The notes: a model not told the origin generated them from the sequence alone. Shown: positions 53,651 through 63,079, counted from the first letter of the stretch. The stretch is 64,000 bases of DNA from Bog-473 sp036502025 (GCA_036502025.1 DASXZJ010000141.1:16181-80180), one strand, 5' to 3'. Numbers and translations: made by a program.

Positions 53651-55000
53651 TTACAGCTCGGCGGACCAGTCGCGGCCGGCCAGCAATTCAGAGACCCGGG
53701 CCAGGAACGAGGAGACGTAGGCGCCGTCGACGGCCCGATGGTCCCAACTCGCCCCGATGATCCCGGTCGAGTGGATGGCGATCGACTCGGAGCCGTCCGG
53801 CTGGGTCACCACCACGGGACGCCGGGCGATGCCGTCGGTGGCCAGGATGGCCACCTGGGGCTGGTTGATGATCGGCACCGTGAAGTAGGTGCCGAAGGGG
53901 CCGTCGTTGGTGATGGAGAACGTCCCGCCGGCAATATCGTCGGCGTTCAATTGCCGGCCACGGGCCCGCTCGGCCAGGTCACGGATCCGACGAGCCACGC
54001 CGCGCAGGGTCACCTCTTCGGCGCGGTGGATGACCGGCACGATCAGACCTTCATTGGACAGATCGACGGCGATCCCCAGGTTGACCTCGGCGTGCACCAC
54101 CAGTGATTCGTCGACCACCGACGCGTTGAGCAGCGGGAAGTCGCGCAGGGCCTCGACGGCCGCCCGGGCCACGAACGGCAGGTAGGTGAGCGAGAAGCCC
54201 TCCTCGGCCTTGAACCGCTCTCCCCAGGCCCGGCGCACCCGCTCGACGCTCTCGAAGTCGACCTCCTTGGCGATGAACGCGTGCGGCGATGTCGCCTTGG
54301 AGCGCACCATGTGCTCGGCGGTCCGCCGGCGCATGTTGGAGAACGGCACGATCTGCTCGCCCGCGTTGCGGAACGAGGCCATCGAGATCGGCGGAGCCGG
54401 CGCCGGGCTGGCTGAACGGGCTGGGGTCGGTGCGGCCGGCGGCGGTGGGGGCGCCGAAGGAGCCGGAGCAGACCCGTGGCGGGCATCGACGACCTTGAGG
54501 ACATCCTCGCGGGTGATCCGGCCGCCCACACCGGTACCAGTGACGTCCGCCGGCGCCAGACCGTTCTCCGCCAGCAGCTTGCGCACCACGGGCGAGAGCA
54601 CCTGGGCGTCGGTGTCGGCGGGCACGTCCTCAGACACCGCGTCGATCGGCTCGGGCGCAGCCGGCTCGGGCGCTGCGGGTACCTCGAGCGGAGGCGCCGG
54701 CGCGGGCGCGGCCACGGCGGGAGTCTCGGCGGCGGGTGCTTCGGCCGCGGGAGCCGTCCCGTTGGTGCTGTCGCCGATCACCGCCAGCTTGACCCCGACC
54801 TCGACGGTCTCGCCTTCGGGGACCAGGATCTCGGTCAGGACGCCAGCGGCCGGTGAGGGCACCTCGGAGTCGACCTTGTCCGTCGATACCTCGAACAGGG
54901 GCTCGTCCCTCTCGACCGTGTCGCCGATGGCCTTCATCCAACGGGTGACCGTGCCCTCGGTCACCGTCTCGCCCAGCTGCGGCATCATGACGTCAGCCAA
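53651..55000 (-). CDS. 2-oxoacid dehydrogenase E2 (dihydrolipoamide acyltransferase)
   Basis: This is a 449-residue E2. One lipoyl domain at the N-terminus has the lipoyl-lysine Lys42 in STDKVDSE. An Ala/Pro-rich linker follows, then a peripheral subunit-binding domain (SPVVRKLLAENGLAPADVTGTG) and a catalytic domain ending in SWDHRAVDGA with the His and Asp. It serves pyruvate or 2-oxoglutarate dehydrogenase, or both as in other actinobacteria. Its ATG overlaps the end of lpd by eight bases. Confidence 0.93.
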   Translation of the reverse strand: MADVMMPQLGETVTEGTVTRWMKAIGDTVERDEPLFEVSTDKVDSEVPSPAAGVLTEILVPEGETVEVGVKLAVIGDSTNGTAPAAEAPAAETPAVAAPAPAPPLEVPAAPEPAAPEPIDAVSEDVPADTDAQVLSPVVRKLLAENGLAPADVTGTGVGGRITREDVLKVVDARHGSAPAPSAPPPPPAAPTPARSASPAPAPPISMASFRNAGEQIVPFSNMRRRTAEHMVRSKATSPHAFIAKEVDFESVERVRRAWGERFKAEEGFSLTYLPFVARAAVEALRDFPLLNASVVDESLVVHAEVNLGIAVDLSNEGLIVPVIHRAEEVTLRGVARRIRDLAERARGRQLNADDIAGGTFSITNDGPFGTYFTVPIINQPQVAILATDGIARRPVVVTQPDGSESIAIHSTGIIGASWDHRAVDGAYVSSFLARVSELLAGRDWSAEL

Positions 55001-56408
55001 CGTGCAGTCCCCTTCCGGTCAGCGCCTGCATCGTCTCGCCGAAGGCCTCCGACAGCGACGGGTGCGGCTGGATGAAGTGCGCCACCTCCTCGGGCAGCGC
55101 CTCCCAGTTGACGGCCAGGTAGCCGGCCCCCAGTTGCTCGGTGACCCAGGGGCCCGCCATATGCACCCCGAGGACCTTTCCGGCCGATCCGTCGGGCCGT
55201 TGTTCGGCCACGACCTTCACCACGCCCTCGGTGTCGCCGATGATGAGGGCCCGGCTGTTCCCGCCGAATGGATCCTTCTTGGTGACAACCGGAATGCCCT
55301 GCGCCTTGGCCTGCGCTTCAGTCATTCCGCAGAAGGCCACCTCGGGGTGGCAGTAGATGGCCCAGGGCACCTTCCCGTAGTCGACCGGCACCACGCTTTC
55401 GCCCAGCATGCCCTTGACGGCGACGATGGCCTCGGCGAAGCCGACGTGGGCCAGCTGTGGTGATCCGGCCACCACATCACCCACGGCCCATACGCCGGGC
55501 ACGGCGGTCCGCTGGAACTGGTCGGCCACCACAAAGCCGCGGCCGTCGATCTCGACCCCGACCCCGTCGGCCACCAACCCCTCGGTGCGCGGACGTCGCC
55601 CCACCGAGACGACGACTGCCTCGACGTCGTAGGTCTGCTCTCCGGCCGTGACCGTCGTCACGTTCCCGCCGGCGGCCGGTGAGTGACCTTCTACCTGAAC
55701 CCCGGTCACCACATCGATGCCGCGCTTCTTGAAGGAGCGTGCGATGAGGCGGATGATGTCGTCGTCGCACCCGGTCAGGATGGTGTCGAGGGCCTCGAGC
55801 ACGGTGACCTTGCTCCCGAGGTCGGCCAGCAGCGAGGCGAACTCGCAGCCGATGGCGCCTCCGCCGACGACGGCGACCGAGGCCGGTATCTCCTTGAGGT
55901 CGAGGAACTCGTCGGAGGTCATCACCCAGCGGCCGTCGACTTCCAGGCCGGGCAGCGTCCGCGGCACCGAGCCCGCCGCCAACACGACGTTGCGGCCGGT
56001 CAACACCCGTCCGGCGTCCTCGCCTTCGGTGACCCGGACCTTCAGCCCGGCTTCGAGGGTCCCGGTGCCCGACAAGGTAGTGACCTTGCGACCTTTGAGC
56101 AGGCCGGCCAGTCCCTTGAACAGCTTGTCCACCACGGTGTTCTTGCGGTCCTGACTGACCGAGAAATCCAGCGTGGCGTCCGATACCGAAATGCCGAATT
56201 CCTTCGATCCCGTCACCGTCCGCTGTACCGAGGCCGTCTCGAGGAACTCCTTGGCCGGCACGCAGCCACGGTGCAGGCAGGTGCCTCCGACCTTGTCCAG
56301 TTCCACAATGGCCACCGAAAGTCCGGCGGCGGCACCGTAGAGTGCAGTGGCATATCCACCCGGACCGCCACCGATGACGACGATGTCGAACTCGTCCTCT
56401 GCGCTCAT
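54993..56408 (-). CDS. lpdA: Dihydrolipoyl dehydrogenase (E3)
   Basis: This is a 471-residue flavoprotein that reoxidises the lipoyl group. VIGGGPGGYATA binds FAD, GGTCLHRGCVPAK has the redox cysteines, VGGGAIGCEFA binds NAD, and HPHPSLSEAFGE carries the catalytic His-Glu. I chose ATG 56408 because GAAGGG lies six bases upstream; the ATG at 56414 would overlap that site. It is the first gene of the lpd-E2-LipBA operon. Confidence 0.96.
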   Translation of the reverse strand: MSAEDEFDIVVIGGGPGGYATALYGAAAGLSVAIVELDKVGGTCLHRGCVPAKEFLETASVQRTVTGSKEFGISVSDATLDFSVSQDRKNTVVDKLFKGLAGLLKGRKVTTLSGTGTLEAGLKVRVTEGEDAGRVLTGRNVVLAAGSVPRTLPGLEVDGRWVMTSDEFLDLKEIPASVAVVGGGAIGCEFASLLADLGSKVTVLEALDTILTGCDDDIIRLIARSFKKRGIDVVTGVQVEGHSPAAGGNVTTVTAGEQTYDVEAVVVSVGRRPRTEGLVADGVGVEIDGRGFVVADQFQRTAVPGVWAVGDVVAGSPQLAHVGFAEAIVAVKGMLGESVVPVDYGKVPWAIYCHPEVAFCGMTEAQAKAQGIPVVTKKDPFGGNSRALIIGDTEGVVKVVAEQRPDGSAGKVLGVHMAGPWVTEQLGAGYLAVNWEALPEEVAHFIQPHPSLSEAFGETMQALTGRGLHVG

Positions 56409-56548
56409 CGTCATCCCTTCTCCCTGTCAGCCTGTCCCCCGGCCGGTCCCTCCCCGAACTGCCCCGTGGGCGACGCAGGCCTGCGTTCTCACGCTGATTG
56501 CGTACCGCTAGCCAGCCTACCGTCCACCTCTCGCCCAGAAGCCGGTCG

Positions 56549-56770
56549 ATGAACTCGGTCGCCGTGACGGTCTACGGCGTGGTCGCGGTCAGTTTCATGA
56601 TGGGCATGTACGCCCTCGAGCGCCGCGGCAAGGGCTTCGTGCTCGCCTTCTCTCTCGGGTGTCTCCTCTCGAGCGCGTACGGCTTTCTCTCCGGGGCCTG
56701 GCCGTTCGGCGTGGTCGAGATCATCTGGTCGGGGGTGGCTCTGCGCCGCTTTCAGCAGGCCGGGCACTGA
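56549..56770 (+). CDS. Small membrane protein, CBU_0592-like
   Basis: This is a 73-residue protein with two or three hydrophobic helices (VYGVVAVSFMMGMYAL, FVLAFSLGCLLSSAYGF) and the C-terminal VVEIIWSGVALRRF that is typical of the CBU_0592 domain. The function is unknown. The start at 56549 removes an unlikely basic extension. The last 50 bases overlap the convergent RNase HI gene. Confidence 0.65.
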   Translation: MNSVAVTVYGVVAVSFMMGMYALERRGKGFVLAFSLGCLLSSAYGFLSGAWPFGVVEIIWSGVALRRFQQAGH

Positions 56771-57239
56771 GCCCGTCACTGCTCTCTCCCACGCCCCGGT
56801 GGGCCGCCGTCGTCGCCAGCTCGTCGACCCGGTCGTTCCAGCGATCGCCCGAATGTCCCTTGACCCAGCGGAAGGTGACCTGAGGGGTCGAGGACACGGC
56901 CAGCTCGATGAGCGGTTCCCACAGATCCCGGTTGGCCACCGGTTTGTTCTGTGAGTTGCGCCAGTTCCGTCGCTGCCACCCTTGCCACCAGCGATCCTTG
57001 AAGCAATTCACGACATAGGTCGAATCGCTGAACACTTCGACGTCCGAGGCCGCCACCGGGACCAGCGACCGGAGCGCCTCCAGAGCGGCCGTGATCTCCA
57101 TGCGTTGATTGGTGGTCGCCGGATCGGCTCCGCTGGCATAGGCGCCGCCAGGCACCGCCCAGGCCCATCCGCCGGGTCCGGGGTTCCCCTTGCACGCGCC
57201 GTCGGTGTAGACGATGAGTGGGGCCAGAGGAGACGACAT
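56721..57239 (-). CDS. rnhA: Ribonuclease HI
   Basis: This is a 172-residue RNase HI that cleaves RNA in RNA-DNA hybrids. The DEDD active site is visible: YTDGACKGNPG, QRMEITAA, SDSTYVV and NDRVDELA. QGWQRRNWRNSQNKPVAN is the basic handle. A C-terminal tail of about 30 residues is not part of the fold and overlaps the small membrane protein gene antisense. ATG 57239 was chosen because MSSPLAPLIVYTDG starts the first strand. Confidence 0.94.
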   Translation of the reverse strand: MSSPLAPLIVYTDGACKGNPGPGGWAWAVPGGAYASGADPATTNQRMEITAALEALRSLVPVAASDVEVFSDSTYVVNCFKDRWWQGWQRRNWRNSQNKPVANRDLWEPLIELAVSSTPQVTFRWVKGHSGDRWNDRVDELATTAAHRGVGESSDGLSARPAESGAEPPPTR

Positions 57240-57291
57240 CCCCCATGTGTAACACCGCCAGGGGCGGTCACGAAGCCAACGGGAAGGCCGG

Positions 57292-57297
57292 TACGGT
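57292..57297 (+). promoter_or_regulatory. -10 box TACGGT of leaderless aceE
   Basis: TACGGT ends exactly six bases before the ATG at 57304 in the 64-base gap to rnhA. There is no ribosome binding site in between. Confidence 0.6.
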
Positions 57298-57303
57298 GGG
57301 GCC

Positions 57304-60009
57304 ATGTTGTTCGATGGCATCAGCCATCAGGTCCCCGACACCGATCCCGGTGAGACGAAGGAATGGCTCGATTCCTTCGACACGGTGGTCAACGCCCGGG
57401 GTCGGGCCCGGGCGCGCTTCCTGCTGATGAAGCTCCTCGAGCGGGCCCGCACCACACAGGTCGACTTCCCGGCCACCGTCTCGACCCCCTACGTCAACAC
57501 CATCCCGGCTGACGCCGAGCCGTGGTTCCCCGGCGACGAGTACCAGGAGCGGCGCATCCGGGCCTACATCCGCTGGAATGCGGCAGCCATGGTGGTCCGG
57601 GCCAACACCCGCACCGAAGGCATCGGCGGCCATCTCTCGACCTACGCCAGCTCGGCCGCGCTCTACGAGGTCGGGTTCAACCACTTCTTCCGGGGCAAGG
57701 CCGACGGAGGGTTCGGCGATCAGGTCTTCATCCAGGGTCATGCCTCGCCGGGCATTTACGCCCGGGCCTACCTGGAAGGTCGCCTGACCGAGACGCAGCT
57801 CGACAATTTCCGGCACGAGGTCGCCGGTAACGGCCTACCCAGCTATCCCCATCCCCGCGCCCTGCCGGAGTTCTGGGAATACCCCACCGTCTCCATGGGG
57901 CTGGGCCCGATCACGGCCATCTACCAGGCCCACGTGAACCGCTATCTCAACCTCCGCCACCTGGTCGACACCAGCGCCAGCCGGGTGTGGTGCTTCGTGG
58001 GCGACGGCGAAATGGACGAGCCCGAGTCGATCGGGGCCCTGGGCGTCGCCGGGCGGGAACATCTCGACAACCTCATCTTCGTCGTGAACTGCAACCTGCA
58101 GCGCCTCGACGGGCCGGTGCGGGGCAACGGCAAGATCATCCAGGAGCTCGAGGCGGTCTTCCGGGGTGCCGGCTGGAACGTCATCAAGGTGATCTGGGGC
58201 TCGCGCTGGGATGCCCTGCTCGCCCGCGACGTCGACGGGGTCCTGCTGGACCGCATGAACACCACCCTCGACGGTGAGTACCAGAAGCTCTCGGTCGAAT
58301 CCGGCGCCTACATCCGGGAGCATTTCTTCGGTCCCGACCCGCGGCTGCGTCGCATGGTCGATGACCTGACGGATGACGAGCTGGTATCGCTACCCCGTGG
58401 TGGGCACGATTACCGGAAGCTCTACGCCGCCTACAAGTTGGCCACTGAACAACGCGGCGCCCCCACCGTGATCCTGGCCAAGACCATCAAGGGTTGGACG
58501 CTGGGCCCCGAAATCGAGTCGCGCAACGCCACCCACCAGATCAAGAAGATGACGCGGGCTCAGCTCAAGGCCCTGCGCGACCGCCTCTACCTGACCGACG
58601 ACATCCCGGACTCGGCACTGGAGGGTGACCCGCCCTACGTCCGACCGGCCGAGGGCTCCGACGCCATGGAGTACCTGCGGGCCCGCGGGCGGGTCCAGGC
58701 CGGCCCGGTGCCGACGCGCCTGGTGCGGCCGAGCCGCCCCCTCTTGCCCGACGCCAAGGTCTTCGAGGAGTTCGCCTCCGGGTCGGGCACCCAATCGGTG
58801 TCGACCACCATGGTGTTCGCCCGGCTCCTGCGCAATCTGGTCCGAGATCCCGCGATGGGTCAGTTCGTGGCCCCGATCGTCTCGGACGAGGCTCGCACGT
58901 TCGGCCTGGAGCCGATAATCGCCGAAGCGAAGATCTACGCGCCCGAGGGGCAGCACTACATCCCTGTCGACGCCGACCTTCCGCTGCACTACGCCGAGAG
59001 CACGTCGGGCCAGGTCCTCCAGGAAGGCATCACCGAAGCGGGCGCCCTGGCCGCGTTCACCGCGCTGGCGACGGCCTACGCCTCCTGGGGGCAGCCGATG
59101 CTCCCCGTCTTCCTCTTCTATTCCATGTTCGGCTTCCAGCGGGTGGGCGACCTGACCTGGGCCCTGGGCGACATCCGGGGGCGCGGCATCCTGGCCGGTT
59201 GCACCGCCGGCCGCACCACCCTGCAGGGCGAGGGGCTCCAGCACGATGACGGCCACTCGCCGCTCTTGGCCTCGGTCAACCCGGCCGCCATGATTTACGA
59301 CGCCTCCTTCGCCTACGAGGTGGCCGCCATCATGTCCGACGCCATCACCCGGATCCTCGGGCCGGAGCCCGAGGATCGCTTCTGGTACCTGACCCTCTAC
59401 AACGAGACCTACCCGATGCCGGCCCTTCCCGAGGGCGAGGTCGGGGCCGCGATCACCCGGGGCATCGTCGAAGGTATCTACCGCTACTCGGCGGCCCCGG
59501 AGATCGACGGAGAGCTGCGCACCTCGTTGTGCTTCTCGGGTCCGATGTGGAGCGTGGCCCAGCGGGCCCAGGAGATGTTGGCGGAGAAGTGGGGCGTCGC
59601 GGCGGACACCTGGGCTGTGACCTCCTGGAGCGCGCTGCGCAACGACGCCCTCGAGGCCGAGCGATGGAACCGGCTGCACCCGACGCAGACTCCACGCCGG
59701 GCCCTGGTGACCCAGGCGCTCGGGTCGGGTCCCGATCCCGTGGTCGCCATCACGGACTATGTCCGCGCCGTTCCCGATCAGGTATCCCGATTCGTCGAGC
59801 GTCCTTACCTCTCACTGGGCACCGACGGCTTCGGCCGCTCCGACGCCCGAGAGGCCTTGCGGGGTCACTTCGAAGTCGACCTGGCACATCTGCTAATCGC
59901 TGTCTTGAGCCAGCTGGCCCGCGCCGGGCGGTTGGAGCCTTCGGTGGTCGAGGACGCCATCACCGATTTCGGCGTCGATGTGGCGAGGGTCTCGCCCTTC
60001 GCCGTTTAG
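57304..60009 (+). CDS. aceE: Pyruvate dehydrogenase E1 component, homodimeric
   Basis: This is a 901-residue thiamine-diphosphate enzyme that decarboxylates pyruvate and acetylates the E2 lipoyl group. The N-terminal half has GHASPGIYARAYLEGRL and the TPP motif FVGDGEMDEPES; the C-terminal half has LQHDDGHSPLLAS and FYSMFGFQRVGDL. The length matches actinobacterial and E. coli AceE (about 890-930). It probably works with the E2 and E3 encoded 1-4 kb away. A TACGGT box six bases ahead marks a leaderless start. Confidence 0.97.
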   Translation: MLFDGISHQVPDTDPGETKEWLDSFDTVVNARGRARARFLLMKLLERARTTQVDFPATVSTPYVNTIPADAEPWFPGDEYQERRIRAYIRWNAAAMVVRANTRTEGIGGHLSTYASSAALYEVGFNHFFRGKADGGFGDQVFIQGHASPGIYARAYLEGRLTETQLDNFRHEVAGNGLPSYPHPRALPEFWEYPTVSMGLGPITAIYQAHVNRYLNLRHLVDTSASRVWCFVGDGEMDEPESIGALGVAGREHLDNLIFVVNCNLQRLDGPVRGNGKIIQELEAVFRGAGWNVIKVIWGSRWDALLARDVDGVLLDRMNTTLDGEYQKLSVESGAYIREHFFGPDPRLRRMVDDLTDDELVSLPRGGHDYRKLYAAYKLATEQRGAPTVILAKTIKGWTLGPEIESRNATHQIKKMTRAQLKALRDRLYLTDDIPDSALEGDPPYVRPAEGSDAMEYLRARGRVQAGPVPTRLVRPSRPLLPDAKVFEEFASGSGTQSVSTTMVFARLLRNLVRDPAMGQFVAPIVSDEARTFGLEPIIAEAKIYAPEGQHYIPVDADLPLHYAESTSGQVLQEGITEAGALAAFTALATAYASWGQPMLPVFLFYSMFGFQRVGDLTWALGDIRGRGILAGCTAGRTTLQGEGLQHDDGHSPLLASVNPAAMIYDASFAYEVAAIMSDAITRILGPEPEDRFWYLTLYNETYPMPALPEGEVGAAITRGIVEGIYRYSAAPEIDGELRTSLCFSGPMWSVAQRAQEMLAEKWGVAADTWAVTSWSALRNDALEAERWNRLHPTQTPRRALVTQALGSGPDPVVAITDYVRAVPDQVSRFVERPYLSLGTDGFGRSDAREALRGHFEVDLAHLLIAVLSQLARAGRLEPSVVEDAITDFGVDVARVSPFAV

Positions 60010-60329
60010 GAAGGAGCGCTGAGGTGACCGGCGAACCCCGCCAGCGCCTCCTCGGCTCCCGGCGGCACCCGCGCCACCAGCCAACGATCGCCGGCCAGGA
60101 GCTCGATGGCGAACTCGAAGAAGCCGCAACACTCTTTCTCCCGTTGGCTCAAGGACGCCGCGGCCAGCAGGACCTCGTCGGAATCCTCGAGGTGAAAACG
60201 GGCCATCGTTCCCTGCACCTCGACGCCGGTGACGGCGGTGCGGGCGAAGTCCTCCCACTCGGCCACCCGGTCGGTCTGTTCGCCAGGGCCGAGGGTGCAG
60301 GCGATAGGGATGCGGGCGCCCACCTCCAT
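60006..60329 (-). CDS. Small conserved protein with ECCGFF motif, unknown function
   Basis: This is a 107-residue protein. After the N-terminal strand (IACTLGPGEQTDRVAEW) the segment LSQREKECCGFFEFAIEL has two neighbouring cysteines of a kind seen in small actinobacterial proteins beside MerR or thioredoxin-like genes. The cysteines may bind metal or react with thiols. The function is not known. It overlaps the end of aceE by four bases and is followed by a DinB-like gene. Confidence 0.6.
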   Translation of the reverse strand: MEVGARIPIACTLGPGEQTDRVAEWEDFARTAVTGVEVQGTMARFHLEDSDEVLLAAASLSQREKECCGFFEFAIELLAGDRWLVARVPPGAEEALAGFAGHLSAPS

Positions 60330-60333
60330 CAGT

Positions 60334-60852
60334 TCAACCCCCCGCCATCAGGACGTCGCGCGAGACCTGCATCTGGCCCAGGTGCTGTAAGAGCTCCTCG
60401 AGGATGTGCAGCAGCACCGCTCCTCTGGTCCGCTCGTACGGCCTTCCGTAGTCGTCCGGACCGAGGACATCGGGTGGGGGCGACATGGAATCCACCCTAC
60501 CGATGTCCACCGCCAGCTGGGCCCGCGCGGCCACCGTGCGCTGCACCAGGTCCTCCACCCTTCCCTCAGCCACGAATTCCGCCTCACGGTCCCGATGGAT
60601 GGTCCGCCCGCCCACCATGAACCCGCCCCAGAACGCCATCACCCCGAGGCAGTGGGTCAGGATGGCGAAGGGCGAGTTCGCCCCTTCCAACCTGGGACGC
60701 CGGTTCGCCTGGGCCTCGCCCAGGTGGCGGACGATCGCCATCATCTCGTCCAAAGCCAGGTCCACGAACCAGAGAAAGTCGTCGCCCGAGACCGCGACCA
60801 CTGTGTCATCGCCAGCCAGTCCGTCGTCGGGGGGCGGCTCGGGCGGCTTCAT
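60334..60852 (-). CDS. DinB/DUF664-like mycothiol transferase family protein
   Basis: This is a 172-residue four-helix-bundle protein. The likely metal-binding histidines are in AILTHCLGVMAFW and in LHILEELLQHLGQM. Members of this family (DUF664/DinB_2) transfer mycothiol or bacillithiol to electrophiles. It lies four bases from the small cysteine protein gene, so the two may act in thiol-based detoxification. Confidence 0.75.
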   Translation of the reverse strand: MKPPEPPPDDGLAGDDTVVAVSGDDFLWFVDLALDEMMAIVRHLGEAQANRRPRLEGANSPFAILTHCLGVMAFWGGFMVGGRTIHRDREAEFVAEGRVEDLVQRTVAARAQLAVDIGRVDSMSPPPDVLGPDDYGRPYERTRGAVLLHILEELLQHLGQMQVSRDVLMAGG

Positions 60853-60871
60853 CGCTGGCAGGGCCTGGTGG

Positions 60872-61324
60872 CTAGTGCGCGACCCAGGCGTCTGGGTCGG
60901 CGGTCATCTTCTTCACGTGGGCCGGCAGGTTCCCGGCGATCACGTCGGCCAGCGTGACCTTCTCCAGTACGGACCGCAGGCTGGCCCGCACGGCGACCCA
61001 CACGGCCTGGAGGTGCTCAGCCGCCCCGTCGTAGCTGGTCACTTCCGGCCGGAAGCCCCGCACCTCGGCCAGCGGGCCGTCCAGGGCGCGGATGACGTCG
61101 GCGATGGTGATCTGGTTGGCCGGCCGGGCCAGGCGGTACCCGCCCTCGGCGCCGCGCTGGCTGGCCACGATGCCCGACCGCCGTAGATCGGCCAGGATCG
61201 CCCCCAGGAAGCGTGGCGGCAGTCCCTGGTCCCCGGCCAGGTACTCGGCGGTCTGCGGTGCGCCGGCGGCAGCCAGGGCGAGCAGGGCGCGAATGCCGTA
61301 GTCGACCTTGGCCGGGATGTGCAT
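60872..61324 (-). CDS. Rrf2 family transcriptional regulator without Fe-S cysteines
   Basis: This is a 150-residue winged-helix protein. KVDYGIRALLALAAAG, LPPRFLGAILADLRRSGIV and RGAEGGYRLARP are the Rrf2 blocks. The three cysteines that hold the iron-sulfur cluster in IscR and NsrR are absent; the corresponding region reads FRPEVTSYDGAAEHLQ. It must therefore sense something else or act as a thiol-independent repressor. It is divergent from the HhH-GPD gene and may control it or the DinB-like operon downstream. Confidence 0.88.
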   Translation of the reverse strand: MHIPAKVDYGIRALLALAAAGAPQTAEYLAGDQGLPPRFLGAILADLRRSGIVASQRGAEGGYRLARPANQITIADVIRALDGPLAEVRGFRPEVTSYDGAAEHLQAVWVAVRASLRSVLEKVTLADVIAGNLPAHVKKMTADPDAWVAH

Positions 61325-61396
61325 GGCGAGATTCTGCCCCGGCTGCCACCAGTCGGCACATTCAACCGGCCACGGGCGGCGTGGAAAGATTCACCC

Positions 61397-61978
61397 ATGG
61401 CAAAAGTGGCACTCCACCTGACCGGTGACAAGGAAGCGGACTCGGTCATCAGCACGGACCCGTTGGCGCTCCTCATCGGCATGGTGCTCGACCAGCAGGT
61501 CACGATGGAGAAGGCGTTCTGGGCGCCCTCTGAGCTGGCCCGCCGGCTGGGCGGCTCGCTCAGTCCGGTCGCCATCGCCGCCCTGGACCCCGACACACTG
61601 GTGACGATCTTCAAGGAGCGGCCCGCCCTGCACCGGTTCCCCGGCTCCATGGCCGGCCGGGTCCAGGCGGTCTGCCGCATCGTGGCCGAGGAGTACGGCG
61701 GGAGGGCGGACGCCATCTGGAAGGGGGCGCCCGACGGCGAGGCGCTGATCACACGGCTGACGGCCCTCCCCGGCTTCGGCGCGCAGAAGGCACGGATCTT
61801 CGGCGCCCTGTTGGGCAAGCAGCTCGGTGTGCAGCCCCAGGGTTGGCGTGCGGCCACCGCCCCCTTCGGCCAGGAGAACTCCTTCATGTCCGTCGCCGAC
61901 ATCTCGGACGCCGAGAGCCTGGAGAAGGTGCGGTCCCACAAGAAGGCCATGAAGGCGAAGGCACGCGCCGAAGCGTGA
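61397..61978 (+). CDS. HhH-GPD-type base excision DNA repair family protein
   Basis: This is a 193-residue protein. LLIGMVLDQQVTMEKAF corresponds to the first helices of HhH-GPD glycosylases, and LTALPGFGAQKARIFGALLGK is the helix-hairpin-helix. There are no C-terminal iron-sulfur cysteines. The catalytic Asp is not clear, so activity is uncertain. An AAAGAT box six bases before the ATG fits a leaderless start. The stop overlaps thiE (GTGA). Confidence 0.8.
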   Translation: MAKVALHLTGDKEADSVISTDPLALLIGMVLDQQVTMEKAFWAPSELARRLGGSLSPVAIAALDPDTLVTIFKERPALHRFPGSMAGRVQAVCRIVAEEYGGRADAIWKGAPDGEALITRLTALPGFGAQKARIFGALLGKQLGVQPQGWRAATAPFGQENSFMSVADISDAESLEKVRSHKKAMKAKARAEA

Positions 61979-62637
61979 CCCCACCCCGCGCCATCGCGGA
62001 GTGCCGCCTCTACCTGTGCACGCCCGATCGGCCGGATCTGGCCGAGTTCGTGTCGGCCTGCCTGGCCGGAGGCGTGGATATCGTGCAACTACGCGACAAA
62101 GAGCTCGACGCCCGGGCGCTCATCGAGCGAGCGGGCCTGCTGGGCGATCTCTGCCGCCGGCACGGCGTGCCCTTCATCCTCAACGACCGCCCCGACCTGG
62201 CCCTCGAGGTCGGGGCGGACGGGGTTCACGTCGGGCAGGGCGACGCGCCGGTGGCATTGGCCCGGCGCATCCTCGGCCCCGATGCCTTCGTCGGCCTCTC
62301 GACCCACACTCCTGAGGACCTCGCCGAGGCGCTCGACCACGCCGCTGCGCCCGCCGTCTCCTACATCTCGGCCGGCCCGGTTGAGGCCACCCCCACCAAA
62401 CCCGGCCGACCCGGCACGGGGCTCGAGTACCTGCAACTGGCCACCGCGCGCGCCGCGTGGCCGGTCTTCGTCACCGGCGGCGTGACACCCGAGAAGATCC
62501 CCGCGCTGGCCGCAGCCGGCGCCCGGCATTTCGTTGTGGTCCGCTACCTGACGGAGGCCGAGGATCCCGAGGGCGCCGCCCGCGCGTTGCGGGCCGCCAT
62601 TGACCACGAGGTGGCTACGTGCAAAGAACGAGGGTGA
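61975..62637 (+). CDS. thiE: Thiamine phosphate synthase
   Basis: This is a 220-residue TIM-barrel enzyme that joins HMP-diphosphate and thiazole phosphate. DIVQLRDKELDARALIE, FILNDRPDLALEVGADGVHVGQ, ISAGPVEATPTKPGRPGTGL and VTGGVTPEKIPAL are the substrate- and phosphate-binding blocks. Both residues lining the diphosphate site are present. The GTG overlaps the stop of the previous gene. Its last 23 bases overlap the convergent secreted protein gene. Confidence 0.93.
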   Translation: MTPPRAIAECRLYLCTPDRPDLAEFVSACLAGGVDIVQLRDKELDARALIERAGLLGDLCRRHGVPFILNDRPDLALEVGADGVHVGQGDAPVALARRILGPDAFVGLSTHTPEDLAEALDHAAAPAVSYISAGPVEATPTKPGRPGTGLEYLQLATARAAWPVFVTGGVTPEKIPALAAAGARHFVVVRYLTEAEDPEGAARALRAAIDHEVATCKERG

Positions 62638-63073
62638 TCATCTTTTGTGCGGTGGACGCCGACATGGGACCCAACCAGTTGGTGCCGATGGATGTTGCGA
62701 CCTTGAACCAGTAGCTACCCAGGCCGAGACCGCTCTGGGTGTAGCTCAGCGTGGTCACGCCGGACGCCACCACGCTGAAGCCCGACGTCGATGACGTCGT
62801 CGATTGGTACACGGTGTAGGCGCTGGCATGGGCCACTGCTCCCCAGGTGACCTTGATGCCTCCGATCAGTCCGGTGCAGGCGGCGGTCGGGCTGGGAGGC
62901 GCGGGAAGCGCTTGCGCCGCTGCTTCGGCTGCGCTGCCCGAGACCAGCCCCGAATTCCAGTTCGAGGCCGCCGCGGCGGGTGCGCTGATACCCCATGCGA
63001 GCACGCACGACGAAACGGCGGCCAGGGCAGATGCGCCGAAGCTACGGACCGTCCATCGAGCCGGCGCCCTCAA
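62615..63073 (-). CDS. Secreted protein with NWxxGL motif and fibronectin III-like domain
   Basis: This is a 152-residue protein with a signal peptide (ASALAAVSSCVLAWGISAPAAAA). The mature part starts SNWNSGLVSGSAAEAAAQA, a Pro linker follows, and then a fibronectin III-like domain (GGIKVTWGAVAHASAYTVYQST, LGSYWFKVATSIG). The mature N-terminus resembles that of the upstream protein at 63080-63742. The two genes are six bases apart. They may form a surface fibre or complex; the function is unknown. Confidence 0.65.
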   Translation of the reverse strand: MRAPARWTVRSFGASALAAVSSCVLAWGISAPAAAASNWNSGLVSGSAAEAAAQALPAPPSPTAACTGLIGGIKVTWGAVAHASAYTVYQSTTSSTSGFSVVASGVTTLSYTQSGLGLGSYWFKVATSIGTNWLGPMSASTAQKMITLVLCT

Positions 63074-63079
63074 GGGCGA

